Assembly: GCA_903890345.1 (NCBI GenBank)
Contig: CAITAV010000061.1
Span: 1-5,023 of the forward strand
Direction of reading: 5' to 3'
Source: an uncultured Actinomycetes bacterium
Lineage (GTDB): Bacteria > Actinomycetota > Actinomycetes > Nanopelagicales > Nanopelagicaceae
Length of the DNA: 5,023 nucleotides
Shown here: piece by piece, positions 1 to 5,023 of the stretch
Position numbering within the stretch: the first letter of the stretch is position 1
Layout of the letters: every line of letters begins with the position of its first letter
Notes under the pieces: generated by a model
What the model saw: the letters and a program-made list of their open reading frames with translations, nothing else
Told to the model about the DNA's origin: nothing
Databases searched by the model: none
Translations under genes and position numbers: made by a program

Positions 1-2294
1 GTGATGCTCACAGTGCAATTGGTCGCTTTAGAGGCGCTGACCCTGATGGCATGAGTACCGAAATTGATTATTACCTTAAACAAAATGGCACACAGATAAT
101 TTTGGATCAAGATTTTCGAAGTGCTCAATCCACACATGCAGTCGGTTTGAGTGTTTCATCAAATTTCAGACTTACAGGTCAGACCCATCAACGTGCATGC
201 GTTGATGAAAAAACAGAAGGTGTTGTTGCAATAGAGCGATTGCGATCTGTCTCTGAAGAAGCTCAATACATTGCCTATCAATTCCGTCGTGCTCACCTAG
301 TCGATGGCGTGCCATATTCACAGATGGCAGTACTTGTTCGATCTCCTGGTTCGCTGACAAGTGCGGTGCGAAGAGCATTTGCGCAGATTTCTATTCCAGT
401 CGCAGGTGAACTAGAGGCACTAGCAACTAATGCAAGTATTGCGCCATTTATATTGCTCGCAGAAATCGCCATTAAATCCAAGAATCTCAATACAGAAAAT
501 GTTGAGCGCTTATTATTGAGCGAATGTGGTGGAGCCGATGCGATTTCACTTCGCCGAATTCGCAGAGCGCTGTTGGCAAATCGCGCAGATGATGACAAAC
601 GCACAGGCAATCAACTATTAATTGAAGCAGTCGATACTGGCGATGTTTCTATTGAAGGCGCCGAACCAATTCTTCGAATTAATCTTCTTCTGTCTAAAGC
701 GCGAGCTGTTGTGAAAAAATCAGATGCACGTGGTGAAGATTTACTCTGGGCTATTTGGGATAACGCGCAAACAAGTGATGGTGCAAAACTTAGTACCGCG
801 TGGCAAGACATTGCATTGCGCGGTGGCAATCGTGGAGCGGCCGCAGATCGAGATCTCGATGCGATGATGCAACTATTTCAAAGTGCTCAACGTTTCTCAG
901 AAAGATTTCCGCTATCCGGTGCTCAAGCATTTATCCGCGAAATAAGTGCCGAAATTATTGCTGGCGACGTTATTACCGCCCAAGGTCAACGTCCTGATTG
1001 CGTTGAAATACTTACAGTTCATGCCGCAAAGGGACGCGAATGGGATCTTGTTGCAGTTGCTGGTCTACAAGAAGGTTCGTGGCCAAATTTACGTCAACGC
1101 AGTTCGTTACTAGGTGCTGAAAGACTGGTTGAACGCGAACGTCATGGAAATCTTGCTCGTACCGAACTCGACGTTATCGCAGCAGGTGCGCTCTTAGAAG
1201 ATGAACGTCGTTTGTTGCACGTCGCAACTACACGCGCACGTCACTCGCTATTTGTTACATGTGTTTCATACGAAGACGATCAGCCCTCGCAATTCTTCGA
1301 AGAGATTGCAGGAGCAATACTTAATAGATCCAGTGAAGAACTCGAGCAATACTCTCTGCCACGTCCAATAACTACGCCCGCACTAGTAGCTGAGTTACGT
1401 TCGGCTCTTTCTAGTGAGCGCGCTAATGATGCGGCATCAATTATTAAGGCATTAAGTGATGCCGGAATTCATAGCGCAGATCCCCAGAGTTGGACGGGTG
1501 TTGCGCAGTTAAGCACAACTGAACCAATTATTGATCCGACAAAAGCGGTACCGATTTCGCCAAGTAGCGCTGAAAACTTTACTGAATGTGGAATGAAATG
1601 GTTCCTAGAAAAAAGCGGTGGAACCGATGGCGATAGCATCGCGCAAGTATTAGGTTCTGCGATTCACGCATTTGCGGCGTTGATGGTGCAGGAAGAAGGA
1701 ATTACCGAATCAATTCTTGTTGAAAAACTTAAGAACTCCTGGAACCTGATTGACCCACAAGAGGGATGGGTTAGCAAAGGTTCGCAAGATAAAGCGATTG
1801 CAATGATTTCTCGTTTTATGAAATATCACATCAAACATGAGCGAGATGTTGTAGGTGTAGAACTTAAATTTGATGTAACTGTTGGAAAAGCTCGAATTAT
1901 CGGAACTGTTGACCGATTAGAAGTTGATTCAGCAGGCAATCTATTTGTTATTGATTTTAAGACGAGCAAAGATCCCATTTCCTATGAAAAAGCGAAAGAG
2001 AATCTTCAACTCAAGAGTTATCAAATTGCAGTCACCGAAGGTGGCTTTAAAGCACATCACGCAAGTACAACTTCTAGTGGAGCAGCGCTGGTGTATTTGG
2101 GCCATGACGTGCAGAAAATATCTTCACGCGAGCAAGAAACAATAGATATTCAGGCAGCTCGGACTCAGATTGAAGGCATCGCACAATCAATGGGCGCAAC
2201 ACAATTTGTTGCCGCAACGAATAAACGTTGCAAAGAGTGCCCTGTAAAGAGTTCGTGCCCAATTAAGGCAGAAGGGCGCACGGTGATCGAGTGA
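1..2294 (+). CDS. adnA: AdnA-type helicase-nuclease subunit (UvrD-like motor plus RecB-family Fe-S nuclease), 5'-truncated by the window
   Basis: Subunit of the AdnAB double-strand-break resection machine; acts on DNA ends in the cytoplasm with the AdnB encoded next. The frame is open from position 3 to TGA 2292-2294 (763 residues visible). The ATG at 51 is internal, because motif III (DAHSAIGRFRGADP, 3-44) is read in frame before it. Further motor motifs are a motif IV-like DFRSA (111-125), AVLVRS (327-344), motif V TVHAAKGREWD (1014-1046) and motif VI ERRLLHVATTRAR (1203-1241). After a linker comes the nuclease: SPSSAENFTEC (first Cys 1587-1589), GSAIHAF (His 1665-1667), GTVDRLE (Asp 1911-1913), VIDFKTSK (Asp 1953-1955, Lys 1959-1961), LQLKSYQ (2004-2024) and C-x2-C-x5-C (Cys at 2229, 2238, 2256). 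Mycobacterial AdnA is about 1050 residues, so roughly 290 residues with motifs I and II are missing upstream. The family is clear; the AdnA name rests on gene order and domain plan. It is not AddB-like, because motor motifs V and VI look intact. Confidence 0.92.
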   Translation, partial: DAHSAIGRFRGADPDGMSTEIDYYLKQNGTQIILDQDFRSAQSTHAVGLSVSSNFRLTGQTHQRACVDEKTEGVVAIERLRSVSEEAQYIAYQFRRAHLVDGVPYSQMAVLVRSPGSLTSAVRRAFAQISIPVAGELEALATNASIAPFILLAEIAIKSKNLNTENVERLLLSECGGADAISLRRIRRALLANRADDDKRTGNQLLIEAVDTGDVSIEGAEPILRINLLLSKARAVVKKSDARGEDLLWAIWDNAQTSDGAKLSTAWQDIALRGGNRGAAADRDLDAMMQLFQSAQRFSERFPLSGAQAFIREISAEIIAGDVITAQGQRPDCVEILTVHAAKGREWDLVAVAGLQEGSWPNLRQRSSLLGAERLVERERHGNLARTELDVIAAGALLEDERRLLHVATTRARHSLFVTCVSYEDDQPSQFFEEIAGAILNRSSEELEQYSLPRPITTPALVAELRSALSSERANDAASIIKALSDAGIHSADPQSWTGVAQLSTTEPIIDPTKAVPISPSSAENFTECGMKWFLEKSGGTDGDSIAQVLGSAIHAFAALMVQEEGITESILVEKLKNSWNLIDPQEGWVSKGSQDKAIAMISRFMKYHIKHERDVVGVELKFDVTVGKARIIGTVDRLEVDSAGNLFVIDFKTSKDPISYEKAKENLQLKSYQIAVTEGGFKAHHASTTSSGAALVYLGHDVQKISSREQETIDIQAARTQIEGIAQSMGATQFVAATNKRCKECPVKSSCPIKAEGRTVIE
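2291..2294 (+). promoter_or_regulatory. GTGA stop/start overlap joining adnA and adnB; weak Shine-Dalgarno
   Basis: The upstream gene ends GAG-TGA and the downstream gene starts GTG, sharing four bases. The only purine-rich stretch nearby is AGAAGGG at 2270-2276, about 14 bases before GTG and farther than an optimal ribosome binding site. The overlap together with a poor site suggests that AdnB is made mainly by ribosomes terminating on adnA (translational coupling), which would keep the two subunits near equal amounts. The overlap is seen directly; the coupling is inferred. Confidence 0.8.
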
Positions 2295-5023
2295 TTTCGC
2301 CACTAGAAATATCTGCAGCTCTTCGCACCGTTGACTCAAAAGTTTCTGACCCAACACCAGAACAAATTGCAATCATTAGTGCACCCCTCGAACCAGCAGT
2401 TGTCATCGCAGGTGCGGGTTCCGGCAAAACCGAAACAATGAGTGCGCGAGTGCTGTGGTTAGTTGCTAACAAAATTGTGCGCCCTGATGAAATTTTAGGA
2501 TTAACTTTTACCCGCAAAGCCGCTGGTGAGTTATCTATTCGCGTGCGCAAGCGTCTGCGTCAATTAAAAGAAGCTGGATTGCTAGATAAAGATTTAGCTT
2601 TGGATTCAGCAATTACTACCTATCACTCATATGCGGGACGGATTCTTAGCGAGCACGCAATTCGCTTAGGCATTGATGCAACGAGTGATCCACTAGGCGA
2701 TGCAGCACTGTGGCAAATTGCATCCGATGTTGTCCGTAATTGGCCCGATGAGAACTTCACAAATGAGAGCGCAGTTAGCACAGTAATTGATGATGTTATT
2801 GGGCTAGCAAAATTAGTCTTAGAACACCAAGTTTCATTTGATTCAATTAGAGCAGAAGATGAAAAAACGTTGGCAGAGATGCAACGAATCGGTGGAACCA
2901 GCAATGAAGAAGTAAGAAAAGTCGTGCGTATCGCACAACAACGAATTTCGATTTTGCCAATGGTCGAAGAGTTTCTGAAGCGCCGCCGAGATGATGGACA
3001 ACTCTCTTTTGATGATCAGATGTCGATCGCAGCTGACATTGCAGAAAGATTTCCTGAAGCCTGCGAACTAGAACGCGCAAAGTACAAAGTTGTTTTGCTC
3101 GATGAGTATCAAGACACATCACAATCACAAGTTCGAATGCTTTCGGCGCTCTTTGGGCAGGGCCATCCTGTTATGGCAGTTGGTGATCCATGCCAGGCTA
3201 TTTATACATGGCGCGGTGCATCGGCTGGAACTATCGGAACTTTCGCTAAGTATTTCCCAAAGAGTGCGGGCCACAGTGGAGCAGAGTTGTTTAATCTTTC
3301 AATTACATTTAGAAATGATAAGAAGATTCTGGAAATTGCGAACTCAATTTCAGATCAGATTCGTTCTACTTCATCCGTTCGCGTCGATCCACTTCGTCCG
3401 CGTGATACCGCCGGTGATGGTGAAATTGCATACGGAGTCTTTGAAACACTCGGCGGTGAAGCACAAGGCATTGCCGAATATTTCCACAAGCATTGGTTTG
3501 CTCCAGAGCGCATAGCTATTGAAGAAGAAAAGCGAACATCCTTTGCAGTTTTGGTTCGCAAACGCTCACAAATTTCAATGATAGAAAGTGCACTTCGTGC
3601 GCGAAGTATTCCTGTGGAAGTTATCGGCGTAGGCGGCTTAATTTATGTAGCAGAAGTTGCAGATGTTCTATCGCTGATGAAAGTTGTTACAGATCCAGAA
3701 GCTGGCACAGCCTTGATGCGTCATCTAACAGGTCCAAGGTTGGCACTTGGTGCAAAAGATGTTGCAGCACTGGGTGCATATTCCAGGAAGCGCGCAAAGT
3801 TTGTCCACGAAGATTCACACTCCTTTATTGCAAAAATCGCTGCAGGAAATCCTGATTCAGCCGAAGCTGATGATCTCTTTATTGGTTCTCTAATTGACGC
3901 GCTAGATGAGATCGAACAGTGCGATAAAGAGAGCCGTGAGTTATTTAGTGAAGTTGGTTTTACTCGTCTGTCCCGTTTTGCAACAGATCTTCGTAGATTA
4001 CGTTCGCGCGCAGGTGGCTCAATCATTGATTTGATTACTGAGATCGAAAACTATCTCAACCTTGATCTCGAAGTTTCATTGCGCGATGGCACTCGAAATG
4101 GTCGCCGTCACCTTGAGCGATTCTTAGATGAAGCCTCAAAGTTTTCTCGAAGCGGTGGCAGCATCTCAGCATTTATTGAGTGGCTAGATGTCACATCAAA
4201 GAAAGAAGGCGGACTCAAATCTGGCGCTCCTGAAGTGCGCAGCGATGTTGTTCAACTTCTCACTATTCACACCGCAAAGGGCGCCGAATGGGATTTCGTT
4301 GCAATTCCAGGATTAGCAGAAGGAACATTTCCAAGTACTTATACAAATGATCCAGATAACTGGATTACAAATGAGCGACAAATTCCATTTGCTCTTCGCG
4401 GAGATGGCGACGAACTGCCCGTATTTTCACTAGCACAGTGCACAAAAGATAGTGAAGCAGGCAAAGTGATTACTGCTTATGCAAAATCGTGTGCGGCAAT
4501 TAAGAAACAAGAAGAGATACGCCTTGGTTATGTGGCCGTTACTCGCGCGCGTACGCACTTACTCTGCACAACATCATGGTGGCGCGAAGGTTCTAGAAGT
4601 GTTGATCCCAGCGAATTATTCGCCCACGTCACAGAAGTTGCAGACAAACGCGGTGGAGTATTACTCAGCGAAGCGAGTGCACCAGAAGACGGAGTACGCA
4701 ATCCGATAGAAGTAAATCCAGATAGCGCGTATTGGCCAAGGGATCCATTAGGCAATCGTCGTGAAGCATTTGATGCTGGCGTAGCGCTAGTTACGAAATC
4801 ACAAGCGCATGCACTAACTTTAAGTGGCGATGAAACTTTGGATTCGTGGATACATGATGCGCAAGCACTTATTGCAGAAGTAAATAACCGTAGTTCATCA
4901 ACTATCGAAGTGGCGCTGCCATCGCGTATTTCAACATCCACACTTGTTGCATTACACGAAGATCCAGCAGCACTGGCGCTAGCCATACGCAGACCAATTC
5001 CGCGATCACAAGATCCTTATTCA
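2291..5023 (+). CDS. adnB: AdnB-type UvrD/Rep family ATP-dependent helicase-nuclease subunit, 3'-truncated by the window
   Basis: Predicted lead motor of AdnAB, coupling ATP hydrolysis to translocation along DNA. GTG 2291 is the first usable start: an in-frame TAA lies at 2264-2266, no ATG/GTG/TTG follows before 2291, and the first ATG (residue 50) falls after the Walker A motif. The open frame runs 911 codons to the window edge. By residue: Q-motif DPTPEQ (20-25), Walker A AGAGSGKT (40-47, Lys46), motif Ia LTFTRKAAGEL (71-81), motif Ib TTYHSYAGRIL (109-119), Walker B LLDEYQDTSQ (269-278, Asp271/Glu272), motif III GDPCQAIYTWRGAS (298-311), motif IV LSITFRN (336-342), FAVLVRK (418-424), motif V LTIHTAKGAEWD (657-668) and motif VI YVAVTRAR (747-754, Arg752). 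The SRISTSTLVAL stretch (878-888) followed by a proline/arginine-rich run to residue 911 is where a RecB-type nuclease domain usually begins, so its catalytic residues lie beyond the window. Mycobacterial AdnB has about 1100 residues, so about 190 are missing. A plain UvrD/PcrA helicase is less likely, given the partner gene and this C-terminal extension. Confidence 0.93.
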   Translation, partial: MISPLEISAALRTVDSKVSDPTPEQIAIISAPLEPAVVIAGAGSGKTETMSARVLWLVANKIVRPDEILGLTFTRKAAGELSIRVRKRLRQLKEAGLLDKDLALDSAITTYHSYAGRILSEHAIRLGIDATSDPLGDAALWQIASDVVRNWPDENFTNESAVSTVIDDVIGLAKLVLEHQVSFDSIRAEDEKTLAEMQRIGGTSNEEVRKVVRIAQQRISILPMVEEFLKRRRDDGQLSFDDQMSIAADIAERFPEACELERAKYKVVLLDEYQDTSQSQVRMLSALFGQGHPVMAVGDPCQAIYTWRGASAGTIGTFAKYFPKSAGHSGAELFNLSITFRNDKKILEIANSISDQIRSTSSVRVDPLRPRDTAGDGEIAYGVFETLGGEAQGIAEYFHKHWFAPERIAIEEEKRTSFAVLVRKRSQISMIESALRARSIPVEVIGVGGLIYVAEVADVLSLMKVVTDPEAGTALMRHLTGPRLALGAKDVAALGAYSRKRAKFVHEDSHSFIAKIAAGNPDSAEADDLFIGSLIDALDEIEQCDKESRELFSEVGFTRLSRFATDLRRLRSRAGGSIIDLITEIENYLNLDLEVSLRDGTRNGRRHLERFLDEASKFSRSGGSISAFIEWLDVTSKKEGGLKSGAPEVRSDVVQLLTIHTAKGAEWDFVAIPGLAEGTFPSTYTNDPDNWITNERQIPFALRGDGDELPVFSLAQCTKDSEAGKVITAYAKSCAAIKKQEEIRLGYVAVTRARTHLLCTTSWWREGSRSVDPSELFAHVTEVADKRGGVLLSEASAPEDGVRNPIEVNPDSAYWPRDPLGNRREAFDAGVALVTKSQAHALTLSGDETLDSWIHDAQALIAEVNNRSSSTIEVALPSRISTSTLVALHEDPAALALAIRRPIPRSQDPYS

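Noticed and set aside
293..610. 105-codon open frame on the minus strand inside adnA
   Set aside because: It overlaps conserved motor sequence of adnA and shows no domain or plausible start context.
1020..1048. Near-repeat of about 29 bases matching 4268-4296
   Set aside because: Both copies encode motif V (H-[AT]-AKG-x-EWD) of the two paralogous motors, so the similarity reflects protein homology and codon choice rather than a DNA repeat element.
3090..3515. 141-codon open frame on the plus strand in another frame of adnB
   Set aside because: It overlaps motifs II to IV of the helicase. The translation is rich in His, Leu and Arg with no domain, so it is a shadow frame.
4324..4500. Possible insertion between motifs V and VI of AdnB (about residues 679-737)
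   Set aside because: The stretch includes an LRGDGDELP segment that, from memory, resembles a segment between motifs V and VI in actinobacterial UvrD/AdnB-like proteins. It looks like normal family sequence, not an acquired domain.
4528..4986. 152-codon open frame on the minus strand, antisense to adnB
   Set aside because: It lies wholly inside a well-supported helicase gene. Its translation is Ser/Ala-rich and low in complexity with no recognisable domain, as expected from the reverse complement of this codon usage.
1..5023. Mobile element, CRISPR, RNA gene, promoter or terminator
   Set aside because: The two overlapping reading frames cover the entire window with no intergenic space, and I saw no tRNA-like fold, repeat array or hairpin with a T-run.

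Overview
The window is fully coding on the + strand. It holds two adjacent, overlapping genes for the two subunits of an AdnAB-type helicase-nuclease, the actinobacterial machine that resects DNA double-strand breaks. Both genes are cut by the window edges. The first (positions 1-2294) lacks its N-terminus. The second (2291-5023) lacks its C-terminus but is otherwise open for 911 codons with no stop or frameshift.

Layout: 1-1260 is the second half of a UvrD-like motor (motifs III to VI) of the upstream subunit, called AdnA. 1260-1550 is a linker. 1550-2294 is a RecB-family PD-(D/E)XK nuclease with four cysteines placed as in iron-sulfur-stapled nucleases. The stop codon overlaps the GTG start of the second gene (GTGA, 2291-2294). 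2291-4620 is a complete UvrD-like motor with all SF1A motifs. From about 4920 the entry into a second nuclease domain is visible before the window ends. The order (AdnA first, AdnB second), the two-motor two-nuclease plan and the stronger motor motifs in the second protein fit AdnAB better than RecBCD or AddAB.

Organism: the AdnAB arrangement and the wording of the linker and motifs point to Actinobacteria. Base composition is unusually low for that phylum: four sampled lines average about 47% GC, and many codons end in A or T. This suggests a streamlined low-GC actinobacterium such as the freshwater acI lineage (Nanopelagicales: Planktophila/Nanopelagicus type). That placement is inference, not proof.

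Function: the two proteins would form a heterodimer that binds a broken DNA end. AdnB would drive ATP-dependent translocation while the two nuclease domains cut the unwound strands, preparing the end for RecA-type repair. I found no RNA gene, mobile element, CRISPR array, promoter, terminator or intergenic stretch. I see no undescribed system here. The points worth a second look are the altered motif III in AdnA, its iron-sulfur nuclease, and the translational coupling at the junction.
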